The translations under genes were made by a program, and so were the position numbers. DNA of 64,000 nt from Gadus chalcogrammus (taxonomy: Eukaryota > Chordata > Actinopteri > Gadiformes > Gadidae). Shown here piece by piece: positions 33,577 through 45,479 of the stretch (positions are counted from its first letter, which is position 1; every line of letters starts with the position of its first letter). The stretch spans positions 33,607,170 to 33,671,169 of the forward strand of contig NC_079427.1 of assembly GCF_026213295.1 (NCBI RefSeq), read 5' to 3'. Below the pieces are notes generated by a model. That model was not told the DNA's origin. It saw only the letters and a list, made by a program, of their open reading frames with translations, and searched no databases.

Positions 33577-36500
33577 AAACTTTGCCATTATGGGTCCAAG
33601 TTGAAAAAGTGTTCAAATTAAGGCATGTCAATACAATTTTTATGGATCTGGACAGCAGTGCTGATCGACATTTTCCGAGAGCCGAGTTACCGGGATACCA
33701 ATATGCATTAGAAATCGGCAAACTTTCACCATGTCATTCATCCTAGACAGAACTATTTATCTGATAGGGTTGTGAAAAGAATTCATAGATACACTGTTAC
33801 ATAGTTACACAAACAATATATATAATAGCACTAACCTTGAGTTGCGTTTTGTAATAAGTAGCAGATTATTGAAAAGAAACAAATAGACAGGCTGATATAA
33901 TTTCCGACTTCGAATGGTTCGGGTGCTCTTAGGCCCAGACATTTGCTGCACCTCACCCTTCTTGAGCAGCCAGCGGGAATGAGAGATGATTGGTACAGAC
34001 TGCCAAAGTGGAAAATTAAGACACGAAAGTTGACTTGGAAGAAATTTGTATATTCATGTTCTCTATGTGTCCATTTAGTATTTCTGAATCATAATTCTTA
34101 ATTTCTTAATCATCATTTCATGACAGAGCTTTGATAAGGTCGGACTTATACCTTGCACTTAAACTCAAGCGTTTTCTCAATGCTGATAAGCTCCTCAGTG
34201 CGACTCATTTTCCTTACACCCTCATTACAGTCTTTCACAATCTGTGGTAAACAGAATCATTATCAGAACCTACTATTCGGAAAGTAAACGTATGATTACA
34301 ACATAAAATGGCTGAGCAAAATGTATACAAATATGTATTTTGGGAGGCTATGTGTCGATGGAACAACCTAATTAATTGTTTATACGATCCAGAAGATACA
34401 ACATCATGATTTAATGTGGACAGGTGTAACAAACCCTAGGACGTATTTTAACTTAATGTTATATCTATCACATGATACACAGGTAATTAGCATTCTCAAA
34501 CATATTACACTTTTCGAACCCAACCCAAGACCAATCGGTCACCTGCTCCAGCTCCTTGTGTGCCTTAATTGCATTTGCTTCCCTTTCAGAGTTTTCTTCT
34601 ACTTTTTTAAGGATATTCTGTACCAAGAAAGAATGTAACAGAACAGAACCAGTCAATGTATGCATTAGAAGCCTTGTAATGGGCAAGAACAATTGCAACT
34701 GTTCAGATGTGCATGTAGGTATAGTATATAGAATCTAGATAATATTTGAAATGATACTTTAATATTTTCATATTTTCCTAACCCTAACCCCATAATAATA
34801 AATTGGTCAACCAAAAGGTAAAAATGGTACTAGCTTTTGGTAATAAGAAGATAAGATAGTACTTAATGGTAAATACAGCACCCTTGTTCAACATATTCAA
34901 TCTATTTGATTACATATTAAACAATTCCTGCATTTCTATTTCTAAGATTTATAGTCCTGGTTACAAATCAATCCTTTTAGTCAGTAGTATTGCTGCTTCC
35001 AAGCAGCGTTATAATGTTTGAACATGTTTGAACTTGATTGCATGTCTTTTCATTGAATTGGAAGTATCTTGAGAGTGCACTGACCTGAACAAGCAGTTTG
35101 AGCCTCACGATCCTCTGGAAGGGGAGAATGAGGAAGGAAGTGAAAGATAGTCCACGCAGACAGGGCAATTTCTCCAATGACGTAATGGCATCACGAAATG
35201 CCAAATTTTCCTGTCTATACAATGCAAAGATATGCTTAGAAACAAATCTTTAAACATTAACAAAACAAAACTATTATTCGACAAACATTTTTTAAGCCTA
35301 AAGGGAGCAGACACACTATTCCAACATCGCCCTATACGTAAAACCATCAGTATATTTTCCTATAACCATAGTATTATAGTGTCAGTATCAAGCAGTATGC
35401 AAGCCATTGTTTACATGTGAATCTGATGACAGCTGTAGCTGTATATGTTGATATGATATCATTCAAAGCAATAAGGAGTCAATGCAATGGAAACAACCAC
35501 TATTCAAATCAATTCGTGTATTTAGAGAATACATTTATATAAAACAAAGCGATGCTGAATAGACGAGGTTCAGGTTTAACTGCAAACACAGATAGTTAAA
35601 AGGGTTAAGCTAACATACAGTAATAATGTCAAAGGGCCAAGAAAAACAATGTACCAGTTCAAATTCAAAGAAAATATTTGGTTTCATAATAGTATAATAG
35701 GTTAGCACAATTATCTTGAAAATGGTGAGGAAAGCCCTTAACTTCATCCATTCTGGAATGGTTAGTGGTGAAACGCTTTCAAGAAACTACCCGTCTGAAG
35801 GGAACATTTTCCACATTTCATTATAGATTAAAGGTCGCTTCTCTGCCAAACCAATCAATGAAGCATGAAACTATCGGAACACAGATCAACATTTTATGAA
35901 AGCCATTAATAATACTCACAATATTCGTCTATATGTTTTTTCCTGGTACACCTGATTGACAACATAGGTGTTGAAAACGTGGAATTGCTCAGTAGCATGT
36001 TGGTGGACGATGTCACACACATCTGAGATCAAGATAGACTGCTCTATCCGGTTCTCTAGGTCTATGAGGAAGCTGGGATGAAAAGTGAAAAAGAGTGAAA
36101 ATACTAAAGATATTCTTTCTCATTACCAATCCAATTATTTGATTAGTGTTTTTTTAAGATATTTAAAATCATAGAAGACATTTATATTGATATTACTATT
36201 TTTACAATATAATTTTTTATCATCATTATGACAGAATATACTAAACAAGTTAGGGTTAGTCTTTTTGAACGCCTTACTCTCATCCTAAAGACTTACCTAA
36301 TTGAAGATGGGATATAGTATCCCATCTGACCAAGTTATTAAGAAGAAAAAATGTAGCTCTATTTTATTCAAATTACAGGTCAAATTGATCACTTGTGCCT
36401 GACCAACCTTTCACTGGCTTTCACCACTTCCTTGATATTGGAGAACAGGAAGTGCATATCTGAGTTGCTCAGGGTGTTGGATAAAACAGGATTATGTAGA

Positions 36501-39375
36501 AAGGTGGTCTCCAAGATCTCCAAACTTTTGTAGTAGGACGCTTCTGAGCTAACAAGCTCAAACATGGCCTAGATGAAATGACATTAATAAACAAAATACA
36601 AAAATTAAGATAAGGGAAGCTGTTTTGATGGCTGAAACCACAATAGCTAATCAGTTATTTTTAAAGTAAGATCAGCTCTAGTAACTACCTAATCACTGTA
36701 ACCTTCCATTTGACATTGCTCTACAACTCACTTCCTGCATGACGATCTCCTTCTGTGAGAGTTCATTGAGCAGGCTACTATTCTGTACAATCTCCAGGTT
36801 TTGCCACAAGCTCATTGGGTTAATGCTGTTCCTCAGCTGTAGCTGCCCCACTGGTGGAGAACTCGTGCTTGATGACAGCCCTCCGGATGCTTCTGCTTTG
36901 ACAGTGAGTCCATCGCGTTGTCGGCGCAAGTCAATTTCCTGCTGCTTGGATGTGTCCCGGTACTCTTGGTATAGGAAGGCTAAGGTACAATGACACGGAG
37001 AGTTGTTTTTTTTAAAACATATGGGCAGGCTCAGCATCCATACAGCCTGAAAAACTGCTTTTCTACTGTGTAGATTGCTACAGTATACATTAAAATCATG
37101 TGGGGTTGAATACAAAGATCCTTGGATATTAGTCTTGAGTGTTAGATAGGCACCAAAGATTAATGTCCAGGCATGTGTGTTTAAAAGACCCTGAGGAAAG
37201 CAAGTCAAAGGCCAGGTACAAATGTTTTCCTACTCATCCATCCGAGTCCTTGAAGAGGGAAGAAATTCTGTTGCATAACATCCCTCATAATATCCTGCAT
37301 GTGGCCTCTGTGGGTGTATTGCTGGAATAAAATAAACTGCATGTTGCCATTGTGGGTGTTAGGGTTAGGGTGCCATAAATTATATAACAGATGATAGCGG
37401 TGTGCACATTTAGATGGTAAATATGTTTCAGTATTTACACTGGACACAGAGATCTCACACCCACTTTATGACCTTTTCACACACACACATCCATTTTATT
37501 TTGTCTACGATTTTGAGGGATGTAACAAATGTTACAATTATTTATTACTTTATTTATATGACTTTATTACTTAATTTCTATTGCTGGCTTTTGAATCCTC
37601 ACCAATGTTTTTGACGATGTTGAGGCTGTGGCCGGACTCTACTTTCGCCTGAGGGCTTCTTTCATTAATCACCATTCTAAGTAGAAATTACAAAAATGCA
37701 TGATTGCCATAATAGTAGAGATGACGAGTCTACATTTCCTGTAATCCAACTAATGATCGCTACATAATTAATAACTATTTAACTAACTAACTAATAATTA
37801 TTCAACTTTGAAATTTAGTGCTTTTTACATTTACATTGATATTATAACAACATTCGCTTCTGCTGAATTCAGACAAAAAAAGATATTTGTTTAATGGTCT
37901 TCAATACAAGCATGTATTCTAATCATTTGTTGTAATCATTTGTCATGTTTATGGATATATATTTCATTATAACTGCCTAACTTTTACTATATATCGTAAG
38001 AGAATTAATAGCTGTACAAATATGTTCTGGAGAGCCATTACAATGGACAACAATCACATTTCATCCTTACCCTGGATTAATGCCATCTCCCTCTGCTGTC
38101 TCAAAGCCAGGTTGCAGAAATCCTTTAGAGTCCCCATGGGTTTCTTGTACACTGCAGGCTGCAGCCGTATACTTTGAGAGTCCTTCCATTTCGTGCTTGT
38201 CTATGTTTTGTATTTTAGGTAAAGGCTGGTGAGCTATATTGCCTCTGTGCCCACCGTTTGAGGCATAGGCCACATCTCTCAGTGGTCCTCCTCCTCCTCC
38301 TCCTCCATCCCCTTGTACAGGATTCCTGTCATGAGGGGAGCGCAGGCTTTTAGACTCTCTATTGCCAGGCAACGGTACAATGGAATGGCTGAGCCGCGTA
38401 GAAGAAGGGAAGCTGAATAAGATGCCAAAAACCTGGCCAAGATCATGTTTCATATACAAATAAATGTGTCATAATTCGTCTTGAATAACAAGAATGACAC
38501 TTAAAATGTACACTCAAAATCGATCCATCGAAACAGATCATCCTTTTATTTGGTAAGAATTTAAACGAAACAGTCTTGAACCCTATGCTTACACATTTAA
38601 CCAAAGTGCTTGAGATTTAAATGTTGAATGTATATGAAGGTTATGTAGCTGAATGGTGTTTTAGGAAAGCTTACCTCCTTGTAATAGGTGCCTGAGGTTT
38701 TCTTGGCTGCACATTTAAGGATTTAACTCTGCTCACCGCATCTGGTTCATAGACAGCCTTGATAGAGCCTGAGGCTGTAAGAAGAGAGGGAGAAAGAGAA
38801 AATAATATAATAAACACAATAGATAAGTCATAGAGTGACGAGTCAATATAACAGATCGTCATGATAATAATAATTCTTTAAGAGAAACAAATAGTGTCTA
38901 ATAGGAATTGTTAGCAAGAGGAATTCAATTGTCTCATTTGGTGACCAAAATAATACTATTGTGCAGGATGGTGTGGAGGGTGCAACCTACGTACATTGCC
39001 TGACCTATATCTGCTCAAATTACCTGATGTGAATTCACTGTAGTATTTCTGCAGTGGCTTTTAAAATAGTCTGCTAAATAGTAGTCAAAAATATTAGCCT
39101 AATATATTTCACTACCTGCTAACCGCATTAAGTTAATTAATGAGGCAGGCATTCCAATTAGTCATTGCTTCAATTGCTGCTCAATCAAGCATATTTAGTA
39201 ATATAGCGCATATAACCAATGAAGAAATGCAAATGATCTGGGTTTTTTTATAAGAAATTGTAGGCCAACAATTGTTTTGCATAACAAATAACTGCTGCTC
39301 ATTATCATGAGTCACAACTCCCTCTCTTGCTCAACAGAGTTACAGAGCATGTTCACACCACACTGTGTCTGTCGA

Positions 39376-39458
<83 letters not shown>

Positions 39459-40293
39459 GCGCGCGCACGCACGCGCGCGCGCACACACACACACACACAA
39501 AAACACAGTTTAGGGGAAGACTTAAAACTTCCTAGTTGGTTATTTGCAGCTTTAATAGGAGAGGTTAAAGGTAGTACAGCACTTGAACATTCTCTTGGGT
39601 TTTAAATGTGAAACCTGTTCATCAAGTTAGATACACTTAAATTCACACAAAACCAGCTGTCTGAAAACCCTTTGTTTGCTTTACACCAAAACCTGCTATG
39701 GGCCAAAACAAAAGAGGCAAACACAATGCCTTGTCAATGCATGAAACAGCGAAATGACAGGATGATTAGCACCACCTACAAAGGTTGCAGAAGCTATGCA
39801 TATGAAAAGATCTTATTTCCCCAGCAAGGGTGAACGTGAACTTCAGTGTGGAGGTGTGTTGGCAGCCAGCTGGATGACTACCAAACAGGTTTGATTTGGT
39901 GGAGTTTCAGTAAGCCTTCCCTATATGCTCCCAGGTGTACTTTTGCTGATTTTGTACACCAACGTATAACATAACGTTATGTTATGTTATAACATTACGT
40001 TATGTTATGTTATAACTTAACGTTATGTTATATTTTAGGAGTTGGATACAAGTAGCTACTGTTGACCAAAAATGTTACTTACTCTGAGAAGATTCCGAAG
40101 AAGGCAAGCGCTTCTTCCTCATGGAGCGGTAAAAGCGTGAGTTTCTACGAAGGTTGTCCTTCTTGAAACCAGATGTATTGTCCTCATCATCCTCTTCTTC
40201 ATCATGCGTTGTCTGTTCATTCACTGCTATGGGGATCGTGGGGATTTCCTGTGATGAATTTTTCCCCAACACTCCCCTGAGGAAGGCATTCAT
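31329..40293 (-). CDS. ngef: Ephexin-family Rho guanine-nucleotide exchange factor, NGEF-like (15 coding exons)
   Basis: Activates Rho-family GTPases at the membrane; NGEF/ephexin-1 acts downstream of EphA receptors. Exons, 5' to 3': 40293-40083, 38774-38675, 38412-38071, 37676-37603, 36979-36732, 36568-36408, 36072-35920, 35214-35085, 34617-34543, 34241-34152, 33999-33836, 33027-32869, 32623-32544, 32432-32328, 31558-31329. All junctions are GT-AG, phases agree, and the sum is 774 codons with stop (human NGEF ~710 aa). The N-terminus is acidic and basic, low complexity. DH is ~aa 322-510 ([27 protein letters not shown]), PH ~535-650 ([30 protein letters not shown]), SH3 ~665-722 ([20 protein letters not shown]). 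The QQMSGPK and [11 protein letters not shown] features favour NGEF over ARHGEF5/15/16/19/26. The start at 40293 is tentative: the frame is open upstream to a possible acceptor near 40329, so further 5' exons may exist. No inactivating lesion seen. Confidence 0.85.
31578..31919. mobile_element. hAT-type MITE in the last intron of the ephexin-like gene
   Basis: The ends GGTAACACTTTATAATAAGG and the imperfect complement ttataagttaagcgttacc lie within ~50-bp inverted arms. A perfect 8-bp duplication, CAAATATC, flanks them (31570-31577, 31920-31927). The middle contains tandem 'acatggccctaaccctaac' units. On the minus strand it ends 19 nt before the last exon. Confidence 0.85.
33456..33578. repeat. 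(CA)n microsatellite, intronic
   Basis: Long CA run interrupted by 'aaacacagattc'. The overlapping Thr-His and Cys-Val ORFs are artefacts. Confidence 0.95.
39380..39500. repeat. (CA)n/(CG)n microsatellite in intron 1
   Basis: CA run grading into a 'gcgcgcgcacgcacgcgcgcgc' alternating purine-pyrimidine stretch (Z-DNA-prone), then CA again. The ORFs here are artefacts. Confidence 0.95.
39964..40036. repeat. AT-rich palindromic tandem repeat near the first coding exon
   Basis: Overlapping 'aacgttatgttatgttataac' words (first 20 nt) are repeated three times and are self-complementary in several registers. It lies ~45 bp beyond the donor of the first coding exon. Confidence 0.85.
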
Positions 40294-40329
40294 CGCAGCA
40301 GTATCAGACCACTGAGGCTGGCCCTTCTC

Positions 40330-42000
40330 AAGAAGGAAATAGTTCCGTTGAAATTCGAAAAAACGTTAAAGTTTAGAAATCAGCCACAATCAAGGAAAAA
40401 ATCCATTGCTTTTGATAATAATTCCTGATAACAAGTCACCCGTTTGAAAGATAAACTATGATATAACACAAAAATGAAACACACAACAGCAGCCGTCTAG
40501 GGAAGCTGTTTGCCCACCTCTCTCACTCTTTCTTATCACCATTCCGATGTTGACACACTCACTAAGGAGTGTTAGTTAACCTTTGGAAGTACTCTTCCTA
40601 CCTGCCTTTCCCTAAACTGCAATTACATTCATGACACTTGCATTCTGCTTTTTGTCCCACCCTTAATTTTGCCACTCCCTTCATTCAGTTCCCACCCACT
40701 TAACACACACTCATGCACGCACATTCCCACACACACACACACACACGCACACACACGGTCTCTATTTGGGACTGAATTACATTCCTGAGCTGAGCCTGGA
40801 TTTACATGCCAGCCTACTTTTTTTTCTTGCATCGAAGCTTGCATTGGGTGTTACTGATGACAGAAGTTAGTCCTATTTATTTGACAATGTTTCTTTAATT
40901 TACTCAGAATGTTTGTGTTGGCTAGTCCCGAACCTGAACACACATAACATTTTGATGCATTTTAGTTAACAGTGCCAGGGGGGATCTAAAGTTGTAAACT
41001 GCAAATTCAGAGAATGTTTGAGAATAATTATCCCAAATATTTGATCAAAATAAAATATCAACCACTATCTGCCATAGTTTTCAGTAGTGTTTCCAAAGGG
41101 ATTTTGAATGGTAGTTGGAAAGCCCTTCCACGGCCTTTTCCTTCCGTTCCGTCCTCTTAAGCCGAATCAGATGATAGCCAGCACAATACACCACCCAAAG
41201 CTACCTGTCAAGACATAGGGCTATGTGTTTGCCTATTTCAGGGCATAGCCACAGCATGACCTTACTACAATCTTTACTGTTTCATTGCATCATTAAGTTG
41301 TCCTTGAAGGTGTATGTTGTATGATGTGTATGTTGATTCAGTATTGCGTCCTTATCAAGCTTGACTAAGCGTCAAATATTGTCTCTTCCACGGTGTCATG
41401 CTCCAGACCGAAGAAGCTTCACCTGCGGAAGTTTTGCAGTTGTGCTACTTTGTATTCTCCCTGTTCTTAATCATTTATTCATGCACATGAATAATTATTG
41501 ATGTGAGAGTGTGTGTGTTTGTGTGTATATAATTATAAATATATGTGTGCGTATGCCTTAGATCCCCCTTTTTATTTACTTTTATTCAGTTATGCCCTTT
41601 ATCTTTTACAAAAGATATGTATTTATATCAATGTCAGTGTGAGGGCAACCCCCCCCCCCCCCCGGACCAACCGCAAAAAAAAATCAAAAAATATTATATA
41701 ACGTAATAACGAGCACAAAATTGTATGGGACTTATTTTAACATACAATATGTTTTAAACCTGTACATACCGTATTCCTTTATTCTTTGAACCACATTTAA
41801 CTGACAGATGCGATACCTTTTGCTCACCTGTTTTTCATCCCCCTAGGGCTCACATCTGGAATACAGTTTTTCATAATTGTATGCCATTTACTTGTATGGT
41901 TCTATTGTTTTGTCAACAAATAATCATCTGAAAATAACCTTTATTTTATTTTATGATTTTATATTTTTAGGATGGAGGCAAAGGAATAAGGGCTGAACAA
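40330..42000. other. Upstream region of the ephexin-like gene, no further gene seen
   Basis: Contains a short CA tract (40728-40755), a C14 run near 41650 and AT-rich DNA. No promoter element could be called with confidence; 5' untranslated exons could be here. Confidence 0.5.
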
Positions 42001-42139
42001 TGAGCCGTTGCCTCACTTCTCCCCAGGGCTGGACAGACCATCTGGCATACCGTAGGCCGGCAGGCCTTTTGGGCCTACGAGGTTTGAAAAAAATAAATAA
42101 TAATAATAATTCTGGGCCCGGCGCGGCCAGGCCAGGCCA

Positions 42140-42395
42140 AGTCACACAGCTGAGGGCCGAGGGCCGAAGTCCCTTCCCTCTAGGGTGTGCAGGCTGCCTG
42201 TCAGTGTCAACTTAACCTGAAATGCCCATTACTCATCATGATTGGCTCTGGGCTGGGCCTGGCCCAATCACACACACACCGGAGGGCCGAGGTCCCGCCC
42301 CTCTTGGGCGTGCGGGCTGCCTGTCAGTGTCAACTTAACCTGAAAGGTCAGTTAGTCGTCATGATTGGTCCTGCGCTGGGCCTGGCCCAATCCAA
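42140..42395. repeat. Two-copy ~125-bp tandem duplication
   Basis: The segment with 'gggccgaNgtccc', 'gctgcctgtcagtgtcaact' and 'gggctgggcctggcccaatc' occurs twice in a row. The in-frame ORF over it is unsupported. Confidence 0.8.
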
Positions 42396-42404
42396 CCCTG
42401 TCTC

Positions 42405-43500
42405 ATCAAAATTACGTTCCCAGAGAACTATTCGGCATTCTCAATTACGTTTGTCAGAAAAACTTATTTTGTCTGTGATTGCGTTTTATTGAACGTATCG
42501 CAAATACGTTCGTTCTCAGCCTATTTTTTGCCATTTATTTACCTCTAGGATTATGTTTGGTTGAAACGTGTCCCAGATATGTTAAATGTCAACGTATAGC
42601 ACATTATTTTTATTAAGGCATATTTCCCTTTCGGGGAATGTTTCATTTAACGTATTTTGTCTGAAAAACGTATCTTGGCCGTGAATACGTTTTATTGAAC
42701 ATATCGCAAACGTTCGTTGTCAGCCTATTTTTTGCCGTTTACCTCTAGGATTATGTTTGGTTGAAACTAGGGTTGCCGCGGTGTGGACATTTTCACACCG
42801 AGTAATACGCTCGTGCTAACACCAGTATTACCGGTATAAACTGTATTAACTTTGAAACTATAGGTCAACCGCCATCTTCTCCGTCAACTCTCCTCTCACA
42901 CCCGGTGACAGCGGCTGGCAGCGCGCCAATTTTCAGCGTCTTATAACGTTCTATATATAATGGTATAATATCATTTTATATATCATAATATCACGGCCAA
43001 AAGCTCTGTGTGCCTCCGGATGGCCGTAGCGCGGGGAGCTCACGTAGGGATTGGGCTTCGCGGGGTTGGTTTACCGGCGTTGCTATGGTTACCGGTCTTG
43101 TAAGGAAGCGCGTCAATTCTCGGCGCGCCAATTCTCCCGTACAGAGCAGAACTGTGGCCTATTCTACGCATTTTAATTTTCTTAATAATAATTATATTAT
43201 TCATTTTTACTGAATTTGTTTTTTATTGCTGAAAAAAAAAAGAAAAACTCGGTGTTGCCGGTGTGCAACACCGAGTAATCGGTGTTGGCCTCAACACCGG
43301 TAACACCGGTAATATCGTATACCGCGGCAACCCTAGTTGAAACGTATCCCAGATATTTTAAATGTCAACATTTAGCACATTATTGTCATTAAGGCATATT
43401 TCCCTTTTGGGGAACGTTTCATTTGACGTATTTTGTCCCTGATTACGTTTATTGAACATATTGACAGTGTACGTTTTCGTGAACACTGGATTACGTCCAT
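42405..43500. repeat. ~200-bp tandem array rich in ACGT/ACGTA, split by a MITE
   Basis: Units share 'gttttattgaacNtatcgcaaa' (quoted part), 'gcctattttttgcc' and 'gattatgtttggttgaaac'. There are about two and a half units before the insertion and a partial one after it. Confidence 0.75.
42768..43335. mobile_element. hAT-type MITE with 8-bp target duplication
   Basis: The ends TAGGGTTGCCGCGG and CCGCGGCAACCCTA are perfect inverses. GTTGAAAC flanks both sides (42760-42767, 43336-43343) and matches the uninterrupted array unit near 42562. Internal 'accggt' repeats; no ORF of note. Confidence 0.9.
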
Positions 43501-44106
43501 TTCAACGTAAAATAACGTGTTACACCTACAGTATCCGCGCGTAGCGTTGTGGAGGCGCCTGAAGAAAGCACAACCAACAAGGTTATAAAATACATAAATT
43601 CCTGGTTATATACAATACATGAATTATAATTATTTGGAAACTTCCCATCGCTAACAGTACGGCGAAGGTGACGGTGATGCAGGGTTGCATGTTTCACGGG
43701 TTGTTTTAAAAACTGAGTCGCGGGTGTAAAGCTCAAAGGCGCGGGTCACGGTTATCTTGGGTTTCAAAACCCAGCGCAGAAACAGTTGGGGTGTAATATG
43801 TATTATATAATCTTCTTGAAAACTCAGTCAGAACTATTCAAAACCAGAGGTTGGGCAAGGTTGGGCAGTGGACACACGCACACCAACCCGGTATCACGCC
43901 AATGCGTGAAATAGATACGTTGGTCCACATCGCAAGGGGTGTTCAGGGTCACGCTTTGCCTGACCAAAGCGTGAGGAGTACATGCTTTCTTCTTCATTCT
44001 AAATGAATGGAGGAATAGCACCAACAGAGACGTTCTCCTAGCATTTGGTGAAAATGTTGCGTGGCCTATATGATCCTTATTATCTGAATGGGAAATACAA
44101 TTTTTT

Positions 44107-45476
44107 TAGGACAGATACACCATTAAACGTGTTTCTAATAACATTTCTAGCGAGAAATATACCTTTTCCTTGCATTATCTCCAGTAAGTGAATGTGTATG
44201 ATCTTTATTAATCTTTATTATCTGAATGGGAAATGCAATATTTTAGGACAGATTCACCATTAAACGTGTTTATAATGACATTTTGGTAACCCTTCCTTTT
44301 ACAGTCCCCTAATTACTAGGTATTTACCCGGTACATACATGGTAAATCATAGTGTATTACTGGGTAATTGCCACTGGTAATAAGAAGGTAAATACAGAGG
44401 TAGTTACCCGGTAAATACATAGTAAATCATAGTGTATTACTGGGTAATTACCACTGGTAATAAGAAGGTAAATACAGAGGAATTATCCGGTAAATTATAG
44501 TGTATTACTGTGTAATTACCACTGGTAATAAGAAGGTAAATACAGAGGAATTAATGCTGAAGTACTAAGTAAAACCTCCACTATTACCCATCAACTCAAC
44601 TAAGTAGCGTGTAGTTGTAACTGTTTTAGGTTGGTAATAACTCCGATATTGTGTACTTCCTAGGAAATTAGGCAACCATAAACACCCATTATCCAAGGTT
44701 TATGTTGGTAACAGCCCAAATTTAATGATGTACTATCTAGAAATTAGCATAGTGCTTTCCAATAAAATACTTTTTCTTAGTTATTATTCATAGCTACACC
44801 CATTTAGAAAGGGTTTATTCGATTTACCACTATGGAATTACTTACCTGGTAACAACCTCTGCAGGAACAGTTTTCCTCTAGTGTCATGGTACATCTTCTT
44901 AAATACTGGGTACGAAGCCGTTTGTTTCCATGGTATTACCAGGTTCTTACCATATAATTTATAATAGATTCCATTATCCATGCAGTCAACACAAACATGT
45001 ACCATGTACGTTCTGCGACGTTACCAAGTAAAACACGACCGTTTACCCAGTAATTAAGCTGAAACTGTACTGTAAAAGGAAGCCTCGTTTGTTTCCATGG
45101 TATTACCAGGTTCTTACCATATAATTTGTAATACATTATTCCCTTTTCCATGCAGTCAACACAAACTTGTACCATGTACGTTCTGCGACGTTACCAAGTA
45201 AAACACGACAATTTACCCAGTAATTAAGCTGAAACTGTACTTTAAAAGGAAGCCTCGTTTGTTTCCATGGTATTACCAGGTTCTTACCATATAATTTGTA
45301 ATACATTATTCCCTTTTCCATGCAGTCAACACAAACTTGTACCATGTACGTTCTGCGACGTTACCAAGTAAAACACGACAATTTACCCAGTAATTAAGCT
45401 GAAACTGTACTGTAAAGGAAAAAGTACATTTCTCGCTAGAAATGGCATTAGAAACACGTTTAATGGTGAATCTGTC
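44107..45476. mobile_element. Large fold-back repeat element with internal tandem arrays
   Basis: The outer arms 44107-44170 and 45418-45476 are inverted copies ('accattaaacgtgtttcta', 'atttctagcgagaaat'). Inside are ~95-bp tandem units around 'taataagaaggtaaatacag' (44338-44560) and three ~170-bp units around 'gtttccatggtattaccagg' (44916-45418). Inner ends 'ccttttacagt' / 'actgtaaagg' are also inverted. The repeated small minus-strand ORFs are a consequence of the array. Confidence 0.75.
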
Positions 45477-45479
45477 AAA

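Noticed and set aside
33362..33746. 119-codon ORFs on both strands
   Set aside because: They consist of Thr-His or Cys-Val repeats from a CA microsatellite. The same applies to 39307-39605 and 62913-63528.
36739..36993. Plus-strand ORF of 84 codons
   Set aside because: It is antisense to exon 5 of the ephexin-like gene, whose frame and phases are well supported.
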